64,000 bases of DNA from Planctomycetaceae bacterium (lineage in GTDB: Bacteria > Planctomycetota > Planctomycetia > Planctomycetales > Planctomycetaceae): assembly GCA_018699955.1 (NCBI GenBank), contig JABISG010000154.1:1-64000 (forward strand). Reading direction: 5' to 3'. Positions within the stretch are counted from its first letter, which is position 1, and each line of letters begins with the position of its first letter. The translations under genes were made by a program, and so were the position numbers. Below are positions 1 to 9,827 of this stretch, in pieces. The notes under the pieces were generated by a model. The model saw nothing but the letters and a program-made list of their open reading frames with translations, had not been told where the DNA came from and did not search any database.

Positions 1-2844
1 AGTGCAGCGCGCAAGGCACTGGCGGCACGCCAGTGGCACCCAGCCCGTCGATCGATATTTGTCACAACGGCTCTTCTACTCGCCGTCATGGCAACGTCTC
101 TGCTTGCCGCCGACGACACCAAGAAACCATCGGTCGCATCCCACCCGATCATCCCAGCCTTTGAGCGATTCTACAGTGACGAGGATTCCGATGCGTACGA
201 TGGCGGTCAGTTGCTGTTCGGCGAATTGAACTGCACGTCGTGCCACGCGATCGACAAATCGTTCAGCGGTGAGATCATCCCCAAGCAGGCCCCCATTCTC
301 GATGATGTCGGCAAACGCATCCGTGTAGAATACCTGCGGAAGTTCATCGCCAATCCGCAAGCCGTCAAACCGGGCAGCACCATGCCAACGCTGCTCACCG
401 GTCGCCCGGCCGATCAGGCGAAACAACAGGTCGAAGCGCTCGTGCATTTTCTGGCCGCCTCGGGAACCATTGTGGAAGAACGCGTTGATCCGCAGGCCGT
501 CGGCCGTGGCGGTTCACTGTTTCATCGTGTCGGCTGCGTCGCATGTCACGCGCCGCGGCAGGGCGATCAAAAAACGCTTCCACCGCATTCCGTGCCACTG
601 GGCGATTTGGCAGCCAAGTACACCATCCCCTCACTCACGCAGTTCCTACAAAACCCGCATCAGGTTCGCCCTGCCGGCCGCATGCCGAGTCTCAACCTCA
701 AAGGGAATGAGGCGAAAGACATCGCCAGTTTTCTGGCGCAGGGAATCGTTTTCCAATCGAAGAAACCCAACGTTCGCTTTGCCGCCTTTGATGGAAGTTG
801 GGACGATCTTCCTGACTACGGCAAGATCAAACCCTACCGGACCGGCACAACCGCCGCGTTCGATTTAACGCCAGCCGGAAAGACGTCGAACTTCGGCATG
901 CGGTTTGATGGTTTTCTACATGTGCCGCGCGACGGCAGCTACACTTTTCATCTCGGTTCGGACGACGCCAGCCAAATGTTCCTCGACGGCAAACGCGTCA
1001 TCGACAACAACGGCATCCACGCCCACACCGTAAAAACAGCGGCAACCAAACTCACTGCCGGCGCACATGCCATTCGCGTCGATTACGCGCAAGGCGGCGG
1101 CGAGTGGACGCTCGAATTGCACTTTGAAGGGCCGGGCGTCCCGAAGCAGGAAGCCTACGCATCCATCTCGCCCGACAGGAACACGCTACCGCCATCAAAA
1201 GCCGTTAAGGATAAGAAAGACAAAAACGTTTTCGTCCTTGATCCCGAACTGGTCAAACAGGGCCGGCAACTGTTTGCCAAGATTGGCTGCGCCTCATGCC
1301 ACGAGAAAAAAGAAAATGGCAAACGCATCGCCTCGTCCCTGTCCTCCCCACCGTTTGCGAAACTGTCCGGTGGGAAACTGGTTGCGTCGGGTGGATGCCT
1401 CGCCGAAAACTCCAATGGACGGACTCCACACTTCAGTCTCTCGCCGAGACAACGCGAATCGCTGGTAAACACAATTTCCACCCTGAAAATGAAGCCCCTC
1501 GAAGACGAAGAACGCATTGCCCGCACGCTTGCCGCCTTCAATTGCTACGCCTGCCATCAACGTAACGAAATCGGTGGAGTTGAAAGACGCCGCAACGCAC
1601 TCTTCCTGGGGACGATTCCCGAGATGGGCGATGAGGGCCGCATTCCGCCGCATCTGAACGGTGTCGGCGACAAACTTCGACTCGATTGGATGAAGCAGGT
1701 TCTCGACAACGGAGCGGACAACCGTCCCTACATGCACACGCGGATGCCCAAGTTCGGCGGCGCGAATGTCGGCGTGCTGGCCACAGCGTTCACTAAACTC
1801 GATGTCAAAACGGAAGTCGAAATCCCCAAACCCACACTGCCAAAACTGCGCACCATCGCGACCGGCCGATTCATCGTCGGCGAAAAGGCGCTCTCCTGTA
1901 TCAAGTGCCACAACTTCGGCCAGTACAAGGCAACCGGCATTCAATCGATCGATCTGCAAACCATGACCAGCCGCCTGCGACGCGATTGGTTTCACCGCTA
2001 TATGCTCAAGCCGTTCCGCTATCGGCCCGGCACCCGCATGCCGACCGGATGGCCCAGCGGCCGCAGCGTTATTCCCGCAGTACTCGACGGCGACACGCAA
2101 CAGCAATTGGTTGCAATCTGGGATTACCTGGCCGAAGGCAACAGAGCGCCGATTCCGCTCGGCCTGCTCAAACAGGCGATTGTGTTAACGCCCGAGAAGG
2201 AACCGATCATCTATCGCAACTTCCTGGAAGGATTGAGTGCTCGCGGAATTGCGGTCGGCTATCCCGAAAAGACGCACCTTGCATTCGACGCCCGCAATCT
2301 CGATTTGGCGTTGATCTGGCGGGGTGCGTTCATCGATGCCTCGATGCATTGGAACGGTCGCGGTCAGGGTCGGCAGCGACCCTTGGGCGATCTTGTTGTG
2401 CCGCTGGTGCGCGGTCTGCCGTTGGCCGTGCTTGAATCAGGTGACACTCCCTGGCCGAACGATTCCGCCGAGCAGCTCGGTTTCCGTTTTCGTGGTTACC
2501 GGTTCGACAAACAACGTCGTCCCATCTTCCGCTATGGTTCAAGAATCGTCCAAGTCGAAGACAATCCACAACCCGTGCAGGACGACACCGACACCGGCTT
2601 CAAACGTACGTTGACCATCGAAACAAGAGCACCGGGTGACAACCTTTGGTATCGCGGCGCCGCCAATGCGAAGATCGAGAGACTCGATGACGATTGGTTC
2701 CTGATCGACGACGTCCTGAAAATCCGTGTCCGTTCCGGGACGGCAAAACCAATCATTCGCAAAGTTGGCAACCAACAGGAAATGATCATCCCGATTTCAC
2801 TCAACAGAAGACCGGCAATCATCGTTCACGAATACGCCTGGTAA
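1..2844 (+). CDS. Secreted multi-haem cytochrome c protein with PA14 domain (5' end uncertain)
   Basis: Five CxxCH haem c motifs are visible. Numbered from the first ATG at 88, they are CTSCH (~49), CVACH (~150), CASCH (~401), CYACH (~486) and CIKCH (~604). A PA14-like beta domain at ~230-350 contains the typical DGSYTFHLGSDD stretch. It is probably a periplasmic or surface electron carrier that also binds carbohydrate; planctomycetes often carry such fusions. The ATG at 88 gives a poor signal peptide, but the frame is open to position 1. The residues just before the ATG (RRSIFVTTALLLAV) complete a good export signal, so the true start lies upstream, possibly outside the window. That reading runs through a dispersed palindrome at 16-42. 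The C-terminal ~250 residues were not recognised. The dehydrogenase-like gene 100 bp downstream is a plausible redox partner (inference). Confidence 0.85.
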   Translation, partial: SAARKALAARQWHPARRSIFVTTALLLAVMATSLLAADDTKKPSVASHPIIPAFERFYSDEDSDAYDGGQLLFGELNCTSCHAIDKSFSGEIIPKQAPILDDVGKRIRVEYLRKFIANPQAVKPGSTMPTLLTGRPADQAKQQVEALVHFLAASGTIVEERVDPQAVGRGGSLFHRVGCVACHAPRQGDQKTLPPHSVPLGDLAAKYTIPSLTQFLQNPHQVRPAGRMPSLNLKGNEAKDIASFLAQGIVFQSKKPNVRFAAFDGSWDDLPDYGKIKPYRTGTTAAFDLTPAGKTSNFGMRFDGFLHVPRDGSYTFHLGSDDASQMFLDGKRVIDNNGIHAHTVKTAATKLTAGAHAIRVDYAQGGGEWTLELHFEGPGVPKQEAYASISPDRNTLPPSKAVKDKKDKNVFVLDPELVKQGRQLFAKIGCASCHEKKENGKRIASSLSSPPFAKLSGGKLVASGGCLAENSNGRTPHFSLSPRQRESLVNTISTLKMKPLEDEERIARTLAAFNCYACHQRNEIGGVERRRNALFLGTIPEMGDEGRIPPHLNGVGDKLRLDWMKQVLDNGADNRPYMHTRMPKFGGANVGVLATAFTKLDVKTEVEIPKPTLPKLRTIATGRFIVGEKALSCIKCHNFGQYKATGIQSIDLQTMTSRLRRDWFHRYMLKPFRYRPGTRMPTGWPSGRSVIPAVLDGDTQQQLVAIWDYLAEGNRAPIPLGLLKQAIVLTPEKEPIIYRNFLEGLSARGIAVGYPEKTHLAFDARNLDLALIWRGAFIDASMHWNGRGQGRQRPLGDLVVPLVRGLPLAVLESGDTPWPNDSAEQLGFRFRGYRFDKQRRPIFRYGSRIVQVEDNPQPVQDDTDTGFKRTLTIETRAPGDNLWYRGAANAKIERLDDDWFLIDDVLKIRVRSGTAKPIIRKVGNQQEMIIPISLNRRPAIIVHEYAW
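16..42. repeat. Dispersed palindrome, CACTGGCG family (copy 1)
   Basis: Imperfect CACTGGCG-rCA-CGCCAGTG stem followed by GCACCC. Other copies lie at 14941-14969, 15567-15590 (opposite orientation) and 46207-46233. It is REP-like in size and asymmetry. Confidence 0.7.
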
Positions 2845-2848
2845 CCCC

Positions 2849-2912
2849 GCAACCACGCTTGCGGTTTCGCGGCCGTAGAGTGGTGAAGGATCGCTAAACC
2901 GCAAGCGATGGT
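2849..2912. repeat. Large inverted repeat downstream of the haem protein; contains a CTTGCGGTTTCGCG-family copy
   Basis: The left arm (CAACCACGCTTGCGGTTT) and right arm (AAACCGCAAGCGATGGTTG) pair almost perfectly across a ~25-nt loop. The left arm recurs at 42896-42920 and 52731-52755. It may act as a terminator or mRNA-end hairpin between the two plus-strand genes. Confidence 0.65.
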
Positions 2913-2943
2913 TGTTTGGTTCTTGAATCATAGGAATATCGAA

Positions 2944-4425
2944 ATGTTACGAATTGGTATCCTCGCGTCGGTTGTTCTCTTCAGCGCCGCGACTCTTCTT
3001 CCCGCGCAGGAAAAACCGGCGACCGAAGACGACTATTATCGACTGCTGACCTTTACCGTTCCCAAGGGCGTCGTCCTCGAAGCGGGCGCGTTTGCCTTCC
3101 TGCCGGAGAACAAGGTTGTCGTCTCTTCAAGGCGCGGTGAAATCTACCTCATCGAAAACGCCTACTCTAAGAATCCGGCCAAGGTCACGTTCAAACGCTA
3201 CGCGCATGGTCTGCACGAAGTGCTTGGTCTCGACTACCGCGACGGTTGGTTGTACGTCACCCAACGGCCGGAGGTCTCGCGGATCAAAGACACCACGGGC
3301 GACGGCAAGGCCGATCTGTTTGAAACTGTGAACGCCGGCTGGGATATCAACGGCGATTATCACGAGTACGCCTTCGGCTCGAAGTTTGACCGCGACGGAA
3401 ATATCTGGGTCACGCTTTGTCTCACCGGATCGTTCAACAGCAACGGCAAGTACCGGGGCTGGTGCGTGCGAATTACGCCCGACGGCGAATTGATTCCAAC
3501 CTGCAGCGGCATCCGTTCGCCCGGCGGAATGGGTCTTAACGCAGCGGGCGACGTGTTCTACACCGACAACCAAGGGCCGTGGAACGGCACCTGCAGCCTC
3601 AAACACCTCAAGCCCGGCTCATTTCAAGGCCACCCCGGTGGCAACAAATGGTTTGACCTGCCCGAAGTCAAACGGGTACTGAAAACCCGCCCGCAAGACC
3701 CCCAAAGCGGCAGCCGGATTATGATCGAAGCCGACAAGATTCCCGAATATGTCCCGCCTGCCGTCCTCTTTCCCTACACCAAAATGGGCAAGTCGGCCAG
3801 CGGTATCGCCTGCGATGTAAGTGGTGGAAAATTCGGACCATTCCAAAAGCAAATGTTCGTCGGCGACCAGAGCGCCAGTACCGTCATGCGGTGTTTTCTT
3901 GAAAAAGTTGACGGACGATTTCAGGGAGCCTGCTTCCCCTTTCGACAGGGCTTTGCCTCCGGAACGTTGCCCATCGAATTCGGGCCGGACGGTTCGATGT
4001 TCGCAGGCGGAACAAATCGTGGTTGGGGATCGCGCGGCACCAAACCGTTTGCGGTCGAACGCATGGTCTGGACCGGAACAGTTCCGTTTGAAGTTCACGA
4101 GATGCGTGCCAAACCCGATGGCTTCGAGCTGACGTTCACGCATCCGGTGGATCGCAAAACCGCACAGAGCATCGAATCGTACAAACTGACGACCTACACC
4201 TATATCTACCAGGCATCCTACGGCAGTCCGGAAGTCGATCACACGACGCCGACGATTACCAAGGTCACCGTTGCCGACGACGGAAAGTCGGCCCGCCTGT
4301 ACATCGACGGCCTGCAGCGCGGCCACGTTCACGAACTGCACCTGAACGGTGTTCGTTCAGCCAAGAAGCAACCGTTGTTGCATCAGCAGGCATACTACAC
4401 GCTCAACAACATTCCCAAGAAGTAA
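2944..4425 (+). CDS. Secreted PQQ/sorbosone-dehydrogenase-like beta-propeller protein
   Basis: About 493 residues, starting with a clear signal peptide ([23 protein letters not shown]). The body has glucose/sorbosone-dehydrogenase-like propeller features: [19 protein letters not shown], a calcium-loop-like [12 protein letters not shown], and [13 protein letters not shown]. These resemble the membrane-bound dehydrogenase propellers commonly encoded next to cytochromes c in planctomycetes. The ATG at 2944 is preferred over an in-frame ATG at 2908, because the latter sits inside the preceding inverted repeat and spoils the signal peptide; AGGAA precedes 2944. A probable role is periplasmic oxidation of a sugar or alcohol with electrons passed to the upstream haem protein. 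Neither substrate nor cofactor can be told from the sequence. Confidence 0.75.
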   Translation: MLRIGILASVVLFSAATLLPAQEKPATEDDYYRLLTFTVPKGVVLEAGAFAFLPENKVVVSSRRGEIYLIENAYSKNPAKVTFKRYAHGLHEVLGLDYRDGWLYVTQRPEVSRIKDTTGDGKADLFETVNAGWDINGDYHEYAFGSKFDRDGNIWVTLCLTGSFNSNGKYRGWCVRITPDGELIPTCSGIRSPGGMGLNAAGDVFYTDNQGPWNGTCSLKHLKPGSFQGHPGGNKWFDLPEVKRVLKTRPQDPQSGSRIMIEADKIPEYVPPAVLFPYTKMGKSASGIACDVSGGKFGPFQKQMFVGDQSASTVMRCFLEKVDGRFQGACFPFRQGFASGTLPIEFGPDGSMFAGGTNRGWGSRGTKPFAVERMVWTGTVPFEVHEMRAKPDGFELTFTHPVDRKTAQSIESYKLTTYTYIYQASYGSPEVDHTTPTITKVTVADDGKSARLYIDGLQRGHVHELHLNGVRSAKKQPLLHQQAYYTLNNIPKK

Positions 4426-4435
4426 GAGAACGATC

Positions 4436-4945
4436 ATGTCCGGCCAACTCTTTCTCGATGCCAGCATCGAGACGTTCCAGAGTCAGAAGGAACTTGCAGA
4501 GGGGGCCGTCGCGCAGCTCGACTTCAAGCGGCTGCGCGAGCCGCTTGATCCCAATACCAATTCCATCGCCGTCATCATGAAACACGTGGCGGGGAATCTC
4601 ATATCGCGGTGGACCGACTTTCTCACCACCGACGGCGAAAAACCCAATCGCAATCGCGAGGGTGAGTTCATCGACGAGTTTGCGTCGCGCGAACTATTGC
4701 TCGAACACTGGGAGCGCGGCTGGTCCGTCCTCTTTCAAGCGCTCGACGAACTCACGCCTGCCGACTTGCCAAAAATCATCACCATCCGCGATGAGCCGCA
4801 CACCGTCGTACTTGCCACTCAGCGGGCCTTGAGCCACACCGGTTACCACACCGGGCAGATTGTGCAAACGGCCCGTGTACTCGCCAGCGATAACTGGACC
4901 GTGCTCACAATTCCTCGAAAGGGTGACTCAGACGGCGAGCGATGA
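4436..4945 (+). CDS. DinB-superfamily (DUF1572-like) protein
   Basis: 169 residues, starting 11 nt after the previous stop, so probably in the same transcript. The sequence matches the DinB/YfiT four-helix bundle pattern. It has one His in the second helix (MKHVAGN) and two in the last (SHTGYHTGQIV), which form the usual three-His metal site. Other family features are the DELT loop and the aromatic DNWTVLTIPRKGDS tail of the DUF1572 group. Family members include thiol-dependent S-transferases and many proteins of unknown substrate. An in-frame start at 4349 overlaps the previous gene and lacks family support; the ATG at 4436 is preferred. Confidence 0.75.
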   Translation: MSGQLFLDASIETFQSQKELAEGAVAQLDFKRLREPLDPNTNSIAVIMKHVAGNLISRWTDFLTTDGEKPNRNREGEFIDEFASRELLLEHWERGWSVLFQALDELTPADLPKIITIRDEPHTVVLATQRALSHTGYHTGQIVQTARVLASDNWTVLTIPRKGDSDGER

Positions 4946-5127
4946 ACGACGGCTGCTGGCGCACGGCTGAATCCGCGTCCTGTTGTTTACCACGTTATCC
5001 TATTTTGCTAACCTTCGCCCAACCGTTTTGGCCATCGACAAATGAAACGAGATGGCCACATCCCGCGAATGGCTGATGATGGTTATCCGCGTGATCGATG
5101 CCAGCTGCAGCAGCAGGACGCCCTTCG

Positions 5128-7287
5128 ATGAAACAGCTCGAAAATGCAGTTCGCGATGGTGCCTGTTTGCTGAATCTCAAGGCCGACGACCTGCCGGCTA
5201 TTTTTCAGAGCGCAATCTCACAGCTCGTTGGTCAGGGAAAACTGCCGGCCGAGCACCGCGATGACATCACCGCCGCATTGCTCGAACGCGAAGCCAGTAT
5301 GTCGACGGCCATCGGCCATGCGGTAGCCGTTCCCCATGCCTATCTCGATGTCTTAGCCGCCCCCGTTGTTGTTTTCATCCAGTTGGCCCGCCCGCTGAAC
5401 ATGGGCGCTCCCGACGGTATACCAACCCGCTTTCTCATCATTTTGTTGGGGCCGACAGGTGCGGCGGTCGAACATCTCGACGCGCTGACCAACATCGCCC
5501 GGCTGATGTCGGACGACGAGTTCCGCTACGAAGCGGGCGAGGTGCGTACTCAGCAGGAATTGCTCGAAGCGTTCAAGCGATTTCATATTCGCACCGCGCC
5601 GATTCCCGAGATCGACGCGGAAGAAACAATTCCGGAATCGCTGCGTTACTCCGGGCGGCTGTTCGGCGGGCTCATCAACGACCTGCGCCGGCGGCTGCCG
5701 AATTACGCCAGCGACTTTCGCGACGGACTGCACCCCAAGGTCCTCGCATCGACGCTGTTCCTGTTCTTCGCCTGTCTGGCACCGGCGGTCACGTTCGGCG
5801 GCATTCTGGGAGTTGCATCCGATGGCTATATCGGCGCTGTCGAAATGATCGCCGCCTCCGCGATGTGCGGCGTCTTGTACGCACTATTTTCCGGACAGCC
5901 GCTGGTTATTCTGGGTGGCACCGGGCCGCTGTTGATTTTCACCATCATTCTGTATCAGCTTTGCCGCGATTACCTTGGATTGGGTGATCTGTTCCTCGAA
6001 GTGCGCGTGTGGGTGGGGCTGTGGACGGCGTTGTTTCTCGTCATCCTAGCGGTCACCGATGCCAGTTGTCTGATGCGGTATTTCACCCGGTTCACTGACG
6101 AAATCTTTGCTGCGCTCATCTCGCTCATCTTCATCTTTGAAGCCGGCAGGGGGATTCTCCATATCTTCAGCGATCTGGAGATCCACAAGCACCACGACAC
6201 GGCGTTGTTGTCGCTGCTATTGGCGATGGGAACGTTGTACGTCGCGACAGCGCTTTCGCGGTTTCGCCGCAGCCGTTTTCTCAATCACTGGTTTCGGGAA
6301 TTCCTGACCGATTTTGGCCCCACGATCGCAATCGTAATCATGTCGTTGTTCGCGTTGTCTCCCATGTTGGAAAGTGTCTCGCTACCCGCGCTGCCGGCAC
6401 CATCTTCCTTCCAACCGACGTATTCGCCGCCGGTCGAGGGAGCAGTCGCCGCGACGACACCGGAGAATGAGGCCACTGGAGAGAATGCGGCGACCGGCGA
6501 AACTGATGTTGTCAAGCAGAGCAATCCACCCCGCGCGTGGTTCGTCAACCCGTTGCGCGCCCCAATGTGGGTTTGGTTCGCTTCGGCCGGTCCGGCATTG
6601 CTGCTAACCGTATTGGTGTTTGTCGATCAGAACATTACCGCGCGGCTCGTCAACAGCCCCGATCACAAATTGCAAAAGGGGGAAGCATATCACCTCGATC
6701 TCGCCGTTGGCGGTGTGTTAGTCGGGTTGACTCCATTCTTTGGATTTCCGTGGCTTATTGCGGCGACCGTGCGTTCGGTCAATCACGTTCGCAGTCTGGC
6801 GACGGTTGAGGAAGTGGTGACGCCCGGCGGCGAAACGCGCGAGCGAATAATTCACGTACGTGAAAACCGTGTGAGTGCGCTGGCTATTCATGTGCTCATG
6901 GGATTGTCGTTGTTTTTGTTGTCCTACCTCAAGATGATTCCCATGGCCGTGCTGTATGGCTTGTTTCTGTTTATGGGAATCGTCTCGATGGCGGGCAACC
7001 AGTTCTTCGAGCGACTCAGCCTGTGGCTGATGGATTCCAAACTCTATCCGGCGACGCACTACATTCGCCGCGTTCCACTTTCGACAATTCACCGGTTCAC
7101 GCTGCTGCAACTTGCCTGTCTGGTGGTGTTGTGGATTGTGAAAGGCAGCCCGCGGCTGGGAATTTTGTTCCCGCTGTTCATCGTGCTGCTGGTCCCCGTG
7201 CGGATGTTGGCCAACCGGTTCTTCTCACCCAAGAACCTCAGCATTCTCGATGCAGAAGAGGAACCGGGCGAGGAAGAATGGGGCTGA
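5128..7287 (+). CDS. PTS EIIA domain fused to an SLC4/band 3-type anion (bicarbonate) transporter
   Basis: 719 residues. Residues 1-~145 form a PTS EIIA type-2 (mannitol/fructose-like) domain with the phospho-accepting His in AVAVPHA (~70). From ~180 on the protein reads as an SLC4 anion exchanger, with GGLINDLRRRLPNY, SPAITFGG-like APAVTFGGILG, QPLVILGGTGPLL, RVWVGLW, DEIFAALISLIFIFEA, FPWLIAATVRSVNH and IPMAVLYGLFLFMGI. About 12-14 hydrophobic segments are visible. A low-complexity Ala/Thr/Glu-rich loop at ~430-470 replaces the exofacial loop of animal proteins. Likely role: sodium- or anion-coupled bicarbonate transport, possibly gated by phosphorylation of the EIIA domain. The ATG at 5128 begins the EIIA fold; 5098 is an alternative. 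No carbonic anhydrase or PTS gene is adjacent. Confidence 0.88.
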   Translation: MKQLENAVRDGACLLNLKADDLPAIFQSAISQLVGQGKLPAEHRDDITAALLEREASMSTAIGHAVAVPHAYLDVLAAPVVVFIQLARPLNMGAPDGIPTRFLIILLGPTGAAVEHLDALTNIARLMSDDEFRYEAGEVRTQQELLEAFKRFHIRTAPIPEIDAEETIPESLRYSGRLFGGLINDLRRRLPNYASDFRDGLHPKVLASTLFLFFACLAPAVTFGGILGVASDGYIGAVEMIAASAMCGVLYALFSGQPLVILGGTGPLLIFTIILYQLCRDYLGLGDLFLEVRVWVGLWTALFLVILAVTDASCLMRYFTRFTDEIFAALISLIFIFEAGRGILHIFSDLEIHKHHDTALLSLLLAMGTLYVATALSRFRRSRFLNHWFREFLTDFGPTIAIVIMSLFALSPMLESVSLPALPAPSSFQPTYSPPVEGAVAATTPENEATGENAATGETDVVKQSNPPRAWFVNPLRAPMWVWFASAGPALLLTVLVFVDQNITARLVNSPDHKLQKGEAYHLDLAVGGVLVGLTPFFGFPWLIAATVRSVNHVRSLATVEEVVTPGGETRERIIHVRENRVSALAIHVLMGLSLFLLSYLKMIPMAVLYGLFLFMGIVSMAGNQFFERLSLWLMDSKLYPATHYIRRVPLSTIHRFTLLQLACLVVLWIVKGSPRLGILFPLFIVLLVPVRMLANRFFSPKNLSILDAEEEPGEEEWG

Positions 7288-7791
7288 GCGTGGAACGCAC
7301 AATAGCTGCGGTGCAACGCACCGCTGAACCGGCGAGTCGTTGACTCGCGGCTGTTTTCGATTTGCCCCCCCAACTTGAGTCGAATTGTCTCTGCGTGCGC
7401 CGATTTCCAAAAACTTTTCCAGTTCTCCGGAAAATGAGCGCCGCCCCGTTCATTCTGACCTAGGCTTGTAGTATCGGTAGAAAAGTTGGAACGGGTTTTC
7501 GTGAAGAGATGCTTCTCTTCAACCGCCGACCAACTCAGTTCTGCTGATTGGTTTTCGCGAGCATTCCCCGCTCGCAAATTGATGAGGCATCCCCTCGTTC
7601 CCCGGTAGTTTGAAGCAATCGATCAACCTGGTTTCGTAATGATTCCGGGATCGACATAACAGTGGCTGCTCCACTTGGGGGTATCCACGATAATGGCAAA
7701 CCGGTCGCGAGATCGGGACGCAAAGTCATGGGTCTTCCACCCGGGAGATCGCCAGGCTACCGAATGGTACTTTTTTGAGGGGGGCACAGAC
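7288..7791. other. Gene-free stretch with three small hairpins
   Basis: No convincing gene is seen. Hairpins: 7305-7325 (GCGGTGC-AAC-GCACCGC, same family as 37816-37836), 7503-7520 (GAAGAG/CTCTTC) and 7557-7575 (GCGAGC/GCTCGC). The first may end the transporter transcript. The rest probably holds the promoter of the 7792 gene, but no clear -35/-10 pair was found. Confidence 0.5.
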
Positions 7792-8466
7792 ATGCACGCA
7801 TCGAATCGTCTTTTCAACACTGTCAGCGGTTTCACATTTTGGAAACAAATCGCTGCCGCTGCCTGCCTGCTCGGCTTGGTTGCCGCACCCGCTCTCGCCG
7901 ACGATGACGATATCGTGCGCGTCGAAGAAGACTGGGTGCTCGAAGTCATCAATCCCAATGCAGAAGAGAGCGCCCCGCAGCTCATCACCGCTATGTCCTC
8001 CACCGACGAGTTGGCCGACGTCCATGCGCTTTTTGAGATCAATCACCGCACCCTTCCCGAATACCGAAGAGGCGGACTCGGCATGCAACTTTGGAGCGGT
8101 GACACCAACCTCGACGTCCGTCCGGCGCCACGTTACTCCGAACTCGACACGTCCGGTGAGACCATCAACTTCAAAATGTGCGTCGAACTCAAGAACGGAA
8201 ACGTACAGTTCGAAGTCCGTGACGGCACATCGACCACGTGGGGATCGTTCGGCGGGCAGGGCTACCTGAAGACAGGCGCATCAACAACACAGACAAGCCT
8301 GACGCGATATAGCCCGGCCGTCTCGGTCAAGAACTCGCGGATCGGATTTGCAAAGCACCGTGTGAATCGCTACGGCATCCTGCGGGTTCGCTATTACACG
8401 TACGATAATGTGCTGCTATCGACCGATGAGACGGACCGTATGGTTCACGAACCGGCTGCCGAATAA
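7792..8466 (+). CDS. Secreted protein of unknown function upstream of Tad-like genes
   Basis: 224 residues with a signal peptide (hydrophobic FWKQIAAAACLLGLVAAPALA, cleavage before DDDD). The ATG at 7792 has a strong GAGGGG RBS nearby and is chosen over the in-frame start at 7675. The mature part is hydrophilic, with beta-rich stretches such as LRVRYYTYDN and NFKMCVELKNGNVQFEV, and no recognised domain. It lies 59 bp before a TadG-like gene, so a role in the same cell-surface or pilus assembly is possible. That is context only. Confidence 0.65.
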   Translation: MHASNRLFNTVSGFTFWKQIAAAACLLGLVAAPALADDDDIVRVEEDWVLEVINPNAEESAPQLITAMSSTDELADVHALFEINHRTLPEYRRGGLGMQLWSGDTNLDVRPAPRYSELDTSGETINFKMCVELKNGNVQFEVRDGTSTTWGSFGGQGYLKTGASTTQTSLTRYSPAVSVKNSRIGFAKHRVNRYGILRVRYYTYDNVLLSTDETDRMVHEPAAE

Positions 8467-8525
8467 TTCGCCAGCCGCTCTATGTTCGCGCCGGTCTCCA
8501 GACACTCTGCTGAGGAATCAACATC

Positions 8526-9740
8526 ATGAAGACGTCAACAAGAACCCACAAGAAAAAGAAGATGTCGCGATCAAAGCTTCTGCGTCGCGGCAGCATTCTC
8601 GTGCTGTCGGCCGCAATGCTGGTGGCAATCTTCGCCTTCACGTCGTTCACTGTCGATGTCGGACTGATCACGGTGACCAAGGCTCAGTTGGAGTCGGCTG
8701 CCGATGCCGGCTCTTTGGCAGCCAGCCTCGAACTTTCCCAGGGACTGGGACCGGCTCCTGAAAAGACCACCGCCGAAGTTGAATTGTTGGGACGACAGGC
8801 CGCCGTCGATGTCGCCGCACTGCATCGCTCCGGCGATTTGTCATCAGCCCACGTCGATTCCAACCGCGATGTCCGCTTCGGACAGGTCTATTGGGATACG
8901 AATGCCAACGATTGGGTAAAAAGCTGGGGAGTTCCCCCCTACAACATGGTTGAAGTCAGCCTGCTCCGTCACGAAGCCGGCGGAAGCGAGGACGGACCGC
9001 TTCCATTATTCTTCGGTCCAGTCATCGGTCATGATACGGCAAACGTTTCGGCAAGTACCATTTCGGCCATCATTCCCGGCTCGGGCTTTCGGGTTGAACC
9101 GGGCAGCGGACGTACCGTCGGCGTGCTGCCAATCACGCTCGATGTACCCACCTGGGACCGCCTCGTCGCGGACAATCTGGCTGGTTCAAGCCTCGAATTC
9201 AGCGACGACTATACGGTCGATCCCGCAACCAATGCCGTTTCCAGCGGAGGCGATGGCGTATTCGAGGTGAACTTCTATCCGAACGGTAGCGTCACGCTGC
9301 CGCCGGGAAACCGGGGTACCGTCGATTTTGGCTCGGCGGGTAACAGCACCGCCGACATCAAACGGCAGATCCTCGACGGACTCAATGAAACCGACCTTTC
9401 CTTTTTCGGTGGCGAGCTAAGCCCATCGGTAGCCGACCCCCTTTCGGTCAATGGCGACACCGGACTCAGTGCCGGCATTAAAGCACAGCTTGAAGCTATC
9501 AAAGGACAGCCGCGGGCAATTCCGTTGTTCATCGACATTCCCACCGGCAACGGTAACAACGCCTACTACACCATCGTCAAATTCGTCGGCATTCGCATCA
9601 TGGAGGTCAGCCTGACCGGGAATCCCAAAGAATTAATTATCCAACCGGCTCCCTACGTCGATTCGGGCGTGACCTACCATGGCGAAACGACCACCGTCAA
9701 CGATGCTTTCATCTTCACCAAGCCGCGCAGTATTCGTTAA
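8526..9740 (+). CDS. TadG-like Flp pilus-assembly protein
   Basis: 404 residues. A basic N-terminus is followed by one hydrophobic segment (SILVLSAAMLVAIFAFTSFTVDVG) and TKAQLESAADAGSLAASLELS, the hallmark of Tad/TadG-like putative pilus proteins (DUF2134/TadG N-terminal type). The large remainder should be extracytoplasmic. TadG proteins are envelope-anchored accessory pseudopilin-like factors of tight-adherence machines. No tadA ATPase, prepilin peptidase or flp gene is seen here, so partners must be elsewhere. The ATG at 8526 begins a typical lysine-rich leader. Confidence 0.75.
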   Translation: MKTSTRTHKKKKMSRSKLLRRGSILVLSAAMLVAIFAFTSFTVDVGLITVTKAQLESAADAGSLAASLELSQGLGPAPEKTTAEVELLGRQAAVDVAALHRSGDLSSAHVDSNRDVRFGQVYWDTNANDWVKSWGVPPYNMVEVSLLRHEAGGSEDGPLPLFFGPVIGHDTANVSASTISAIIPGSGFRVEPGSGRTVGVLPITLDVPTWDRLVADNLAGSSLEFSDDYTVDPATNAVSSGGDGVFEVNFYPNGSVTLPPGNRGTVDFGSAGNSTADIKRQILDGLNETDLSFFGGELSPSVADPLSVNGDTGLSAGIKAQLEAIKGQPRAIPLFIDIPTGNGNNAYYTIVKFVGIRIMEVSLTGNPKELIIQPAPYVDSGVTYHGETTTVNDAFIFTKPRSIR

Positions 9741-9827
9741 ACACGTGTGGGTTAATCCCCGTTATCCGTCACCACAAAACACCAGCTGCCATCGGTTACA
9801 ACTCCGGCGGCATACGAGGCAAGAGAA

